In this document: positions 7,792-16,007 of the stretch, piece by piece
Layout: each line of letters begins with the position of its first letter
Numbering within the stretch: the stretch's first letter is position 1
Source of the DNA: Spirochaetaceae bacterium
GTDB taxonomy: Bacteria > Myxococcota_A > UBA9160 > UBA4427
Direction: 5' to 3'
Assembly (NCBI GenBank): GCA_020632655.1
Contig: JACKFD010000005.1
Location: 186,001 to 250,000 of the forward strand
Length of the DNA: 64,000 bases
The notes under the pieces: model-generated
What the model was told of the DNA's origin: nothing
The model's database searches: none
The model's input: only the letters and a program-made list of their open reading frames with translations
Position numbers and translations under genes: made by a program

Positions 7792-10224
7792 TCAGGCGCT
7801 CCTTCGTCGGCGCGTCCCCGCCGCGCCGAAAAGCCCGAGCGCCCCGAGCACGATCGACGCCGCGAGCCCCGGCTCGGGCACCACGATCGGTGCGCCGACC
7901 TCGCTCGTATGCCCGCTCGCATCCGTCGCCGTCGCGACGATCGAGTGGAGCTCGAAGGGGTCGAGGGCGACGACGGGCGGGAACTGCACCGTGCGCTGGA
8001 GGTTGGCGTCGGCGGCGATGTACACGTCCGAGCCGAGGTAGCGGTCGGGCTGCAGCCCCGTCGCGTCGGCCAGGTAGAAGTCGATCGTCAGGTCGTAGTT
8101 CGACTCGGTCGTGTTGGAGCGGACGCGGTACTCGATCTCGAGCTCGCCGGTCACGGGATCGAGGGCGCTCGCCGCCGCGTCCATCTCGGGCGAGTTCTGC
8201 AGCCAGTTGGCACCCAGATCGAGATCTCCCACATCGTTCGGCGTCGCCCCATCGTTGTCGAGGTCGATCGCGAGATCGCCGTTCAGACGCATGCGGTTGG
8301 CGCGGATGAGCGCCCAGGCGTCGGGCGAGACCGAGATCGCGTCCTCGACGTTGTAGCCGATGCGGTTCTCGCGGCCTTCGAAGTCGGCCGCCGGCGTGAC
8401 GAGGCGAGAGCCGATCACGACGGGCGTGCTGCCGCCGTAGTTGTCGCGCACCGAAATCCCGTGCCGACCGTTCGGCATGGGCTGGTTCGTGTCGGAGACG
8501 CCGACGAAGTTGCCGATCAGCTCGTTCACGGTCGACGAGTTGTTCATCGTGATGCCGTTCGTACCGTTCCAGCCGACGACGTTGCCCTGTCCGACGAGGC
8601 CGATCACGTGGCCGCCGAGGGGGCTCTGCGATCGCAGGCCGGCCTGGGCATTGCCGAGGTCCGCGCCGGTCCCGTCGGTGCCGAGCCAGTTCGAGGTGAC
8701 GACGACGTCCTCGCTCGCCTCGCCGAGCTCGATGCCGTAGTCGTTGGCACCGATCCGGTTGCCGTCGATCAGGACGTCGAAATGCTCGACCCGGACGCCC
8801 GCGCCGACGTTCCCGATCCGTGCCGAGTCCTTGTTCACACCGATCCAGTTGTCGAGGATCTCGACGTGTCCGACGTCGTCGAAGCCGGGGGGATCCTGGA
8901 CGAGGATGCCGTCGAGCTCGTTGGCGCCGATCACGTTGAGGGAGATCGTGACGGGGTCTCCGTCCTCGACTGCGATGCCGTTTCCGGTATTCGGGATCGG
9001 CGTGAGCTCGTCGAGGCCGACCCCGATCCGGTTGCTCGTGATGCTGACCCCACCGAGCGTCGAGCCGCGCTGGATGTCGATGCCGTTGCCCGCGTTGCCC
9101 GAGATGACGTTCGGTGCGAAGAGGCCGCCGATCGTGACGTCGCCGTTCGCGCTCGAGAAGAGGATGCCCGCGGTCGTGTTGCCGAGAGCGGTCTCGCCAT
9201 CGTCGTCGGTGCCGATCCGGTTGGCGCGGATCACCGGGTCGGCGCCGGTCCTCGCCGCCGACTCGTGCAGCCAGACGCCCGTCGCGTTGCCCGAGATCAC
9301 GTTGCCTTCGGCGACGAAGCTTCCGGGCGCCGGGAGCGGCTCGAAGAGCACGTCGCCGATCTCGAGATCGGAGCCGTTCACGACCTCGATGCCGTAGACG
9401 TTCCCGAGGTCGACGAGCGGGATCGTCGTCGCCGTCCGGATGCGCTCGCCCGAGCGGTCGGTCCCGACGAAGTTGCCGACGATGCGGGTGGCGGGGCCCT
9501 CGTTCCGGATGCCGTAGACGTTGCCGGAGACGACGTTGCCTTCGCCGACGAAGCCGCCGGCCTGGGTGCGGCGCCCGATGCGGGTGCCGGTCGCACCGGC
9601 GCGGACGTCGATGCCCCGGGTGTTGGCGACGACGGACTCGCTGCCGAAGGGCGGGGGTGAGGAGAAGTGGCCGAAGGCGCAAGCGTCGATCCAGGCGCCG
9701 TCGGAGCTCTCGAGGCGGATGCCCGTGTCGAAGCCCTGGAAGGCGAGGCCCTTGATCGTCGAGCTCCCGGAGCCCGTCCCGAGGCGCAGGCCATCGAAGA
9801 AGGCCTGGCCGCGGAGCTGGACCTTCGGGTAGCCGCCCGAGACCCAGCTCGCCGCCGTCGTGCCGTCGATCTCGAGCTCGTCGACGATCGTCGGGTAGCC
9901 CGAGCCGGGCATGATGAACGCGACCCCGGTCAGACCGTTGAAGGGCAGGGTGCTCGTGAACGTGATCCGATCGCGCCCGGACCAGGCATTCGCCTCCTGG
10001 ATCGCCGCGCGCAGCGTGCACTCGGGCACGAGGCCGAGCACGGGGTCGTTCACGGTTCCGCCGGTCGAGCAGAGACCATCTCCGGGCGTCGCGTCCGTCG
10101 TGTCCGAGGTCGAGTTGACGTCGAAGTCGAGGGCCGAGGCCGTCGAGCCGAGACCGAGGGTGGCGATCGAGAACGCGGCGACCGCGTGGAGTACGCCGCG
10201 GCGTGCGCGAGCGGGTCGAGACAT
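7792..10224 (-). CDS. PEP-CTERM beta-helix surface protein
   Basis: This 810-residue exported protein has a signal peptide (residues 1-32). A start resembling CSLREAI-type secreted repeat proteins (CTLRAAIQEAN, about residue 71) leads into a long series of right-handed parallel beta-helix turns with repeated GNxxGT/NRIG and NVISGN motifs, as in pectate-lyase-like folds. The C-terminus is a PEP-CTERM sorting signal: VPEPG, a hydrophobic helix and an RRRR tail. Such signals are processed by an exosortase, not seen here, which usually links export to exopolysaccharide. A GGAGGG precedes the ATG. Probably a large surface or matrix protein; no catalytic residues could be assigned. Confidence 0.85.
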   Translation of the reverse strand: MSRPARARRGVLHAVAAFSIATLGLGSTASALDFDVNSTSDTTDATPGDGLCSTGGTVNDPVLGLVPECTLRAAIQEANAWSGRDRITFTSTLPFNGLTGVAFIMPGSGYPTIVDELEIDGTTAASWVSGGYPKVQLRGQAFFDGLRLGTGSGSSTIKGLAFQGFDTGIRLESSDGAWIDACAFGHFSSPPPFGSESVVANTRGIDVRAGATGTRIGRRTQAGGFVGEGNVVSGNVYGIRNEGPATRIVGNFVGTDRSGERIRTATTIPLVDLGNVYGIEVVNGSDLEIGDVLFEPLPAPGSFVAEGNVISGNATGVWLHESAARTGADPVIRANRIGTDDDGETALGNTTAGILFSSANGDVTIGGLFAPNVISGNAGNGIDIQRGSTLGGVSITSNRIGVGLDELTPIPNTGNGIAVEDGDPVTISLNVIGANELDGILVQDPPGFDDVGHVEILDNWIGVNKDSARIGNVGAGVRVEHFDVLIDGNRIGANDYGIELGEASEDVVVTSNWLGTDGTGADLGNAQAGLRSQSPLGGHVIGLVGQGNVVGWNGTNGITMNNSSTVNELIGNFVGVSDTNQPMPNGRHGISVRDNYGGSTPVVIGSRLVTPAADFEGRENRIGYNVEDAISVSPDAWALIRANRMRLNGDLAIDLDNDGATPNDVGDLDLGANWLQNSPEMDAAASALDPVTGELEIEYRVRSNTTESNYDLTIDFYLADATGLQPDRYLGSDVYIAADANLQRTVQFPPVVALDPFELHSIVATATDASGHTSEVGAPIVVPEPGLAASIVLGALGLFGAAGTRRRRSA

Positions 10225-10851
10225 GGGTTTCCCTCCGGGCGCTCCGCTTCGTGGCCGACGGAGCGCATCCTGATTCGCCCGTCCCCCACGACGACGCGTC
10301 GGTCGAGGCGTCGTCGCGCCGAGCGTTGGAGAGCGGCCTTCGTCCCCATCGCCGGCGAGTCGTGCGGGCCTTCGGAGGGCAGACGCATGTCGGGTCGGAT
10401 CGTTATCGCGCGCCAGCTCGGAACGGCGATCGATTTCGTCGAGTCGCGGTCGGGCATCGGTCGGCGGTGCTTGGCGCCGTCGACCGATCGACGTCCGACG
10501 AGGACCGATGTGCGAGACGCGTGCCCAGCATCCGAGGGCAGAGTGGAAGACGTGTTCCCGCCATCAGGGAAAAGTGTTTCCGTGCACGCGCGATCACGGC
10601 CCGAAGCGTTCGCTGAAACGAAGCTGATCGCGCGTCGTCGGCCGAGCTCGACGTCTCGACGCGGGAACGTGTGTTGCATCGGGCTCCTGCCATCCAGTCC
10701 GACGGAGCGGAAGCGGGGATCGCGCGCGCCGAGGGGGCGCGTGCGGCGGGACGACTGCGCGTCTCGTCCAGCGACCGCCCACGTCGTTTACGCCACCCGA
10801 TTCTCGCGACGCGCGCCGTCGCGAGTGCCCCAGGAAAGGACGCCCGATCGC
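10225..10851. other. 627-bp divergent intergenic region
   Basis: No convincing gene lies between the divergent PEP-CTERM gene and the unknown gene at 10852. Frames through it are open but arginine-rich and without family features. It holds a leader hairpin near 10290 and three related TTCCCG-type sequences (10551-10560, 10574-10587 and, inverted, 10662-10673), so it is probably the control region of both units. Confidence 0.5.
10290..10315. promoter_or_regulatory. Hairpin upstream of the PEP-CTERM gene
   Basis: GACGACGC (10290-10297) and GCGTCGTC (10308-10315) form a perfect 8-bp stem with a 10-base loop, 66 bases upstream of the PEP-CTERM start codon. It could be an operator or an RNA leader structure. 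Confidence 0.35.
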
Positions 10852-11679
10852 ATGCGTCTCGCTCATCCGTTGTTCTACGCCCTGCCCCGAGGAGACTCCA
10901 ACCGCCTGCCGACGCTCGCCTCGCCCCGCGACTCCGAAGCGAGTGCCCAGCTCCGCGTCGCCCTGCACGAGGTCGAGGGCTTCGGCTTCGGCCGCTCGAT
11001 CCTGAACTTCCCGGAGGCCCGTGTCTCCTACGACCTGCGGCCGGTCGAGACATTGCGCCCCATACGGCTTCCCTTCCTGCACGAAGGCGACGTGATCTTC
11101 AAGACGACGCGTCCGCCGCTCTCGGATGGAAAGCACTGCGACAACAAGAAGGTGGAGCCCTCGAACAACGTTCTGGAGCGCCTGATCTTCTTTCATTATT
11201 GGCGCTACCTCGACGAGTGCGCGCGCTCCTTCGTGCGGCTGACCGACGAGGCGGCACGGGCGCTGCCGAGGGATCGGCGCAATCGACAGGAGATGACCTT
11301 CTATCAGGTCGGCTGCCGCTACAAGTTCCTGCAGCAGCCCGGCCGGCGCCGTTCGCGCCGGGGGCCGCTCGGCGAGCGCACGGCCGCCTTCCTGCTGCGC
11401 GTCGACGCGCTCTGGGAGAACGGGCCGGGTCTCGTCTGCGCCTGGGGGATGAATGCGGAGGTCACCCTCGGCTGGTGCACGCTGCTCCGCTTCCGCTACC
11501 CGGCCCTGCTCGAGAATCGCGGGCTCACGGTCGTCGAGATCGCGCCGACGCAGCGCCCCGAGAGCCCGACGACGCACGACTGGGTCTTCGATTGGCAGGT
11601 CTCGCCGCTGCTCGCGACGAACGGCGAGCTGCCGGCGCGTCCGGGCGAGCGCCCCCTGCCCGTCGCGTGGGCGCATTAG
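10852..11679 (+). CDS. Hypothetical protein upstream of MoxR/VWA genes
   Basis: This 275-residue soluble protein matches no family I know. It has no signal peptide or membrane segment, and contains several conserved-looking aromatic stretches (FGFGRSILNFPEARVSYDL, IFFHYWRYLDECARSF, CAWGMNAEVTLGW). The ATG at 10852 follows an AGGAAAGGA; the frame is open far upstream but without coding character. It is the first of three same-strand genes, followed after 119 bases by a MoxR-type ATPase and then a metallopeptidase-like VWA protein, so it may be a substrate or partner of that pair. Confidence 0.65.
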   Translation: MRLAHPLFYALPRGDSNRLPTLASPRDSEASAQLRVALHEVEGFGFGRSILNFPEARVSYDLRPVETLRPIRLPFLHEGDVIFKTTRPPLSDGKHCDNKKVEPSNNVLERLIFFHYWRYLDECARSFVRLTDEAARALPRDRRNRQEMTFYQVGCRYKFLQQPGRRRSRRGPLGERTAAFLLRVDALWENGPGLVCAWGMNAEVTLGWCTLLRFRYPALLENRGLTVVEIAPTQRPESPTTHDWVFDWQVSPLLATNGELPARPGERPLPVAWAH

Positions 11680-11798
11680 GCGGGGGCTCGCGAGTCGCTC
11701 TGGCCCGTGATCGAGGTGCATCGGATCGAGGAAAGACTGGGGACATCAGCTCGCGGGGCGGCTCCGGCCGCCCTGCAATCCCCAGGAGGTCCCGTCCG

Positions 11799-12620
11799 AT
11801 GTCGATCCGATCCAGCCGCACCGAAGAAGCCCGCGCCGCCCGCGCCCGTCGCGCATCCCGCTCCGCCCCGTCTGCCGCATCCGATTCCCCTGCGACCGAG
11901 TCGGGCTCGAAGAGCGCCCGCGCGAAGGCGCCCCCCGCCGACGACTGGGCCTTCGTCGAGCGCGTCCTCGCCAGCCCCGTCGCCGACGCGGTCTACGTGT
12001 GGGGGCCGCCCGGGACGGGCAAGACCTTCGCCGCCTGTCACGCCGATCGGGGAGGGCGCGAGCTCTTCAACGTGACCCTGACGCCCGAGACGCCGGCCGC
12101 CGAGCTGCGCGGCTTCTTCGTGCCGCGGGGCGTCGAGTTCGTCTGGCAGGACGGCGTCTTCGTCGAGGCCATGCGGAAGGGGGCGCGCCTCGTGATCAAC
12201 GAGGTGGCCCACGCCTCGGCGGACGTGCTCGCGATCCTGCATCCCTTGCTCGAGAGCCGGGAGACGGCGCGGCTCACGCTCCCGAACCTCGAGACCGTCG
12301 TGCCCGCGCCCGGCTTCCAGGTCGTGTGCACCGACAACCTGCCTCCGGACCACCTGCCCCCGGCCCTGCGCGATCGCTTCAAGAGCCTGCTCCATGTCGA
12401 TCGGCCGCATCCCGCGGCGCTCGAGCGGCTGCGCCCGGGGCTGCGCGAGGCGGCGCTGCGGACCTTCGACCTCGAGCCGGAGCGGGCCGTCAGCGTCCGG
12501 GGCTGGCTCGCGGTCCAGGCCTTCGAGGCGGAGCTCGGGGCCGAGGGCTCCTTGCGGGCCGTCTTCGGGGGCGATCGCGGGGCGCAGCTCTTCGAGGCGC
12601 TCTCGCTCGGGGCGGCCTGA
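11799..12620 (+). CDS. MoxR-type AAA+ ATPase
   Basis: A 273-residue AAA+ ATPase of the MoxR/dynein-related (AAA_5) type. The first 45 residues are a basic, Ala/Ser-rich disordered tail. Walker A is GPPGTGKT (about residues 69-76). The Walker B strand is LVINEV, with Asn in place of the usual Asp before the catalytic Glu. A sensor/arginine-finger region follows (LPPALRDRFKS). MoxR ATPases act as chaperones that remodel or load metal into partner complexes, working with VWA proteins encoded next door, as here. AGGAGGT lies 8 bases before the ATG. Confidence 0.85.
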   Translation: MSIRSSRTEEARAARARRASRSAPSAASDSPATESGSKSARAKAPPADDWAFVERVLASPVADAVYVWGPPGTGKTFAACHADRGGRELFNVTLTPETPAAELRGFFVPRGVEFVWQDGVFVEAMRKGARLVINEVAHASADVLAILHPLLESRETARLTLPNLETVVPAPGFQVVCTDNLPPDHLPPALRDRFKSLLHVDRPHPAALERLRPGLREAALRTFDLEPERAVSVRGWLAVQAFEAELGAEGSLRAVFGGDRGAQLFEALSLGAA

Positions 12621-12718
12621 GCGTCCCGCGCTCCGCGTCCCATCGCCGGTCGGCCGCGTCCCGCGCGCGTCCGACCGGCGCTCGCACTCACGATCCGGTC
12701 CCGAAGGAGGGTCCCCCG

Positions 12719-14098
12719 ATGTCTCCCGTCCGCTCCCCGCGCGCCGGCGCGCCCCGTCCGCTCGCGCCCCATCATCCCTTTCCCGAGCTCGTCGAGCCGG
12801 GTCCCCACCACGGTCCCTGGACGATCGCCGACAGCCGCGACCAGCCCTGGCTGCCGACCAACGGCGCCGCGAACCTCGTGACCCGACACCTCTTCGTTCC
12901 GCTCGAGCGCGGCGGGCTCGGCGTCTCGCGTCACGAGCTCGCCCACGTGCGCTGGTCGCCCCGGCGCTTCCCGCGCGTTCGGCATCCGCTGATCGTGCTG
13001 CAGGCCGTCGAGGACGCCCGGATCAATCTCGGTCTCGAGCGGATCGGGCTGGTCGTCACGCTCGACCGCGAGCAGCTCGCCCACGTGGCGCATCTCGCGG
13101 CGCGGGATGCGAAGGCGGGCGACGTGGCTGCGACCGTGATCCGGGCGGTGGCGTCGCTCGGAACGGAGGGGGAGGCGGCGCTGCGCGAGGAGATCGCGGC
13201 GCTGCCGGGTTTCCAGGCGGATCTCGCCCGGCGTCTCGTCGAAGACGTGGAGGCGAGACTCCTTTCGGCGGCCGGGCGTTCCGATCGGCCGGTCGCACCG
13301 TTCCGGGTCGCGCGAGAGGCCGCCCGGGATCTCGCGCGGCGGCTCGAACAATACGACCTGCTGCGTCCGGATCACGAGGTCGAAGGGCTCGGCTGCTGTC
13401 ACGTGCTGCTCGACGGCGAGGCGCGCGACGGAATCGGGTTCGAGCTGCCCTGGCCGGATCCGCGCGAGCCCGAGGCGCGCCGGCGCGCCTACGCCCATCG
13501 CTACCCGGATGGCAGTGCGTCCGGGGAGGGGGTCGCGCCGGGCGCGATGTCGATCGCTACGCCGCCCCTCGTCGAGCGACAGCCGCGGCGGCTGCACGCC
13601 GGCGTCCGGCGTCGCGTGGCGACGACCGAGGGCACCTTCGTCCGCCGTCCGGATCGCTTCGCGATCGATCGCGCGATCTTCGTGCGGCGGGTGCGCGGCG
13701 AGGGCGGGACGATCCTCGTCGACGTGAGCGGGAGCATGTCCTTCGGCGCGAAGGGACTCGAAGCGCTCGTGCGCGCAGCGGGCGGAGCGGCGGTCGTGGC
13801 GATCTATTCGGGATCCGGGGACGTGGGCGAGCTGCGGATCGTCGCCCGCGGCGACCGACGCGTCGCGAGCGATCAGCTCGAGCCCGTCGGACGCGGCAAC
13901 ATCGTCGACCTGCCCGCCCTCGAGTGGCTCGCCCGCCAGCCCGAGCCGCGGCTCTGGGTCTCGGACGGCTGCGTGACGGGCGTGGGCGACTCGGGCTGTG
14001 ACCGGCTGCGCGCGCGCTGCGAGGCGGTCGCCCAGCGCGGCCGCATCCGGCGCGTCGATACGCCGGATGCGGCCGTTCGGGTGCTCGAGGGGGGTTAG
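12719..14098 (+). CDS. HELAH metallopeptidase-like / VWA protein
   Basis: This 459-residue protein combines an N-terminal region with a zinc-protease-type HELAH (within SRHELAHVRW, about residues 78-82) and VEDARINLGLE with a C-terminal von Willebrand A domain, whose MIDAS motif DVSGSMS lies near residue 336. The layout resembles DUF2201-type proteins (putative metallopeptidase plus VWA) and CobT-like partners of MoxR ATPases. An AAGGAGG lies 8 bases before the ATG, and it follows the ATPase by 98 bases, so the two products probably form one machine. Whether the HELAH is catalytic is unknown. Confidence 0.8.
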   Translation: MSPVRSPRAGAPRPLAPHHPFPELVEPGPHHGPWTIADSRDQPWLPTNGAANLVTRHLFVPLERGGLGVSRHELAHVRWSPRRFPRVRHPLIVLQAVEDARINLGLERIGLVVTLDREQLAHVAHLAARDAKAGDVAATVIRAVASLGTEGEAALREEIAALPGFQADLARRLVEDVEARLLSAAGRSDRPVAPFRVAREAARDLARRLEQYDLLRPDHEVEGLGCCHVLLDGEARDGIGFELPWPDPREPEARRRAYAHRYPDGSASGEGVAPGAMSIATPPLVERQPRRLHAGVRRRVATTEGTFVRRPDRFAIDRAIFVRRVRGEGGTILVDVSGSMSFGAKGLEALVRAAGGAAVVAIYSGSGDVGELRIVARGDRRVASDQLEPVGRGNIVDLPALEWLARQPEPRLWVSDGCVTGVGDSGCDRLRARCEAVAQRGRIRRVDTPDAAVRVLEGG

Positions 14099-14175
14099 TC
14101 CGGAGGTCGTCGCCGGATTCGCGAGCGCCCGAAGCGTCGACCCAGGGCGAGGAGGGGGGCCTCCCTGGATGCATC

Positions 14176-14210
14176 CCGAGGCCGGCGGTTCGGATCCGCC
14201 GGCCTCGGGA
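14176..14210. terminator. Bidirectional terminator-like hairpin
   Basis: A perfect 14-bp G+C-rich stem (14176-14189 with 14197-14210) with a 7-base loop lies between the converging VWA and YfdX-like genes. There is no U-tract, but the position and strength fit a shared transcription stop. Confidence 0.65.
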
Positions 14211-14223
14211 GCGACGCCGCTTA

Positions 14224-15087
14224 TCAGAACCAGGATCGGACGGTCGACATCCAGGACGAGACCGTCCTGTCCATGCGCTGCGTCAGGGTCGGATCCTTGG
14301 CGCGAAGCTCGTTCTCGACCTTCGCGATCGAGGCATCGAGCTGCCGGACGCTGGCCGGCGCGGCGGCCTCGTGGTCCTCGCTCTTCACCTTTGCGAGCTC
14401 CTTCCGGGCGTGCTCGAGGGCGAATCGCGCCGAGTCGAAGCGCTCCTCGCGGATCAGGTTCCGGGCGAGGGCGAGGTTGTCGTGCACGGCCCAGAGCGGG
14501 TCCGTGATCTCGACCTCGTCGACGATCGCATGCGTGTAGATGTCGTTCAGCATCGCCCCGGCGGTCGCGAACTCCTTCGCCTCGAGCTTCGCCCGTGCTT
14601 CGTCGAGGGCCGCCTGGATCTCACGGACGTCGGCGCGCACCGTCACGAGTACGATGCCGGCATTCGTCTCCTGGATGTCCTCGCGGCTCTTCCAGGCGTG
14701 GAAGGTCGACTCGTAGTCGCTGAGCAGGAAGAGATCGTCCACGACCGGGACGTAGTAGTCCTTCGCCTGCTCCTCCACGTCGTACGAGAGCTTTCCGTAC
14801 TTGAACTGCGTCCGGGTATCGATCCGGGGCAACATCCCCTGCAGCTCCGCGGCGAGCGCGGACGCCCGATCGAGATGTTCCCGGGCGGCGATCGGCAGCC
14901 GGAGATCCAGGGCGACGGCCGCGAGATTGATGTCGCCCATCATCTTGTGCACGAGTAGCTGCTGCTCGTCCCGCTGGCTCTGCATCGGCTGATGGCTTCC
15001 CGGATCCGCCGACGGGGCATCTGCTGCGAGAGCCGGTCCGCAGAGGGAGAGGAGTGCGACCAGCAGGGTCGCGATTCGAATGCGCAT
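14224..15087 (-). CDS. YfdX-like periplasmic protein
   Basis: This 287-residue exported protein starts with a signal peptide (MRIRIATLLVALLS to ALAADA). The mature chain is almost wholly helical and acidic, with two similar helical halves, as in the YfdX family, whose E. coli member is an acid-stress-associated protein of unknown mechanism. The ATG at 15087 is chosen because an in-frame start further up would precede the signal peptide with charged residues. It follows the YflT-like stress protein gene by 87 bases on the same strand, so the two are probably co-expressed. Confidence 0.6.
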   Translation of the reverse strand: MRIRIATLLVALLSLCGPALAADAPSADPGSHQPMQSQRDEQQLLVHKMMGDINLAAVALDLRLPIAAREHLDRASALAAELQGMLPRIDTRTQFKYGKLSYDVEEQAKDYYVPVVDDLFLLSDYESTFHAWKSREDIQETNAGIVLVTVRADVREIQAALDEARAKLEAKEFATAGAMLNDIYTHAIVDEVEITDPLWAVHDNLALARNLIREERFDSARFALEHARKELAKVKSEDHEAAAPASVRQLDASIAKVENELRAKDPTLTQRMDRTVSSWMSTVRSWF

Positions 15088-15174
15088 GACTGGATCCTCC
15101 TTCGCGATGCTCGCTTCGTCGCGAGCCTTCGATCGATCGGCCGGGACGCGTCGAACCACGGCGCGTCCCGGACC

Positions 15175-15702
15175 TCACGCCGTGTGGACTGCCGTCTCCG
15201 TCGCCTTGCTCCGATCCATGATCTCCCGGGCGAGCTCGGCCTGCGCGGCCGTTCCCCGCACGAGGACGAGGAATCGGTCGGAGCGCAGCGCCGTCTCGTA
15301 GCGGAGCACGCTGTCCTTCGGAATGCCGATGCTGAAGAGGCCCGCGCCGACGGCGCTCAGCCCGCCGACCATCGCCGCTCCCTCGAGCGCAGCGACGATC
15401 GACGACACCAGGGGCCCGCCTACGATCAGCGGCCCGATCCCCGGAACCCAGAAGAAGGCCGCGCCGAAGAGCACGCCCCAGAGCCCACCCCAGAAGGCCC
15501 CGAGCTTGCCCCAGTAGGCCATCCGATCTCCGGCGTTGTAGTAGCCGACGACCTGCTCTTCGGAGTGGTAGTCCTTCCCGACGATCGAGAGCTGCCTCAT
15601 CGGAATCCCCGCGCGACCGAGCGCCTTGATCGCATCCTCCGCCTTCTCGTGGGCGTCGAACACGCCGACGACCGAGCTGTCGTCCTTCTCCTTCTCCTCC
15701 AT
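15175..15702 (-). CDS. YflT-like stress/membrane protein
   Basis: A 175-residue protein. The N-terminal 70 residues (SVVGVFDAHEKAEDAIKAL) resemble the general-stress YflT/DUF1269-type domain. They are followed by a glycine-rich, hydrophobic pair of helices (about residues 72-125) and a C-terminal alpha/beta segment. It is probably membrane-associated. AGGAGG lies 7 bases before the ATG. Genes of this type respond to osmotic or general stress. The adjoining YfdX-like gene and sigma-54 two-component pair would suit such control, but no regulatory site ties them together. Confidence 0.6.
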   Translation of the reverse strand: MEEKEKDDSSVVGVFDAHEKAEDAIKALGRAGIPMRQLSIVGKDYHSEEQVVGYYNAGDRMAYWGKLGAFWGGLWGVLFGAAFFWVPGIGPLIVGGPLVSSIVAALEGAAMVGGLSAVGAGLFSIGIPKDSVLRYETALRSDRFLVLVRGTAAQAELAREIMDRSKATETAVHTA

Positions 15703-15886
15703 GCCTGCACCTCCTCGGGGACTTCCCCGCGTTGTCTCACGAGAGTCGAAGAGCAAGTCTCGTACCAACGCGTCGGCGCACCAGCGGGCCGTCGCCATGC
15801 CCAGCGGTCGAAAGCGACCGGCGACGGGTCGATCTCGGCCACGGCCGCATCCGATCCGAGCCCATGCGGATCGGTCGTCGTGTGCG

Positions 15887-15997
15887 GCGTCGCGCGGCGT
15901 GGCGTGGTCTGGCGGGGTGTCCCGCGTCGCGCGGCGTGGCGTGGTCTGGCGCGGTGTCCCGCGTCGCGCGGCGTGGCGTGGTCTGGCGCGGTGTCCC
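15887..15997. repeat. Three tandem 37-bp repeats
   Basis: Three adjacent copies occur at 15887-15923, 15924-15960 and 15961-15997. Copies 2 and 3 are identical; copy 1 differs by one base. They lie in the roughly 300-base gap between the response regulator's stop and the stress-protein start. The period is not a multiple of three and no frame across it is plausible. Nothing else recognisable lies in 15703-16007. Confidence 0.9.
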
Positions 15998-16007
15998 GCA
16001 GCGCGCG

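Noticed and set aside
7625..10021. Long alternative frame inside the PEP-CTERM gene
   Set aside because: It is a shifted frame of the beta-helix gene, with Arg-rich repeats mirroring its periodic sequence.
10389..10851. N-terminal extension of the gene at 10852
   Set aside because: The frame is open but Arg-rich with no domain character, and AGGAAAGGA precedes the ATG at 10852.
15887..15997. CRISPR array
   Set aside because: The 37-bp units are directly adjacent with no spacers, and there are no cas genes.
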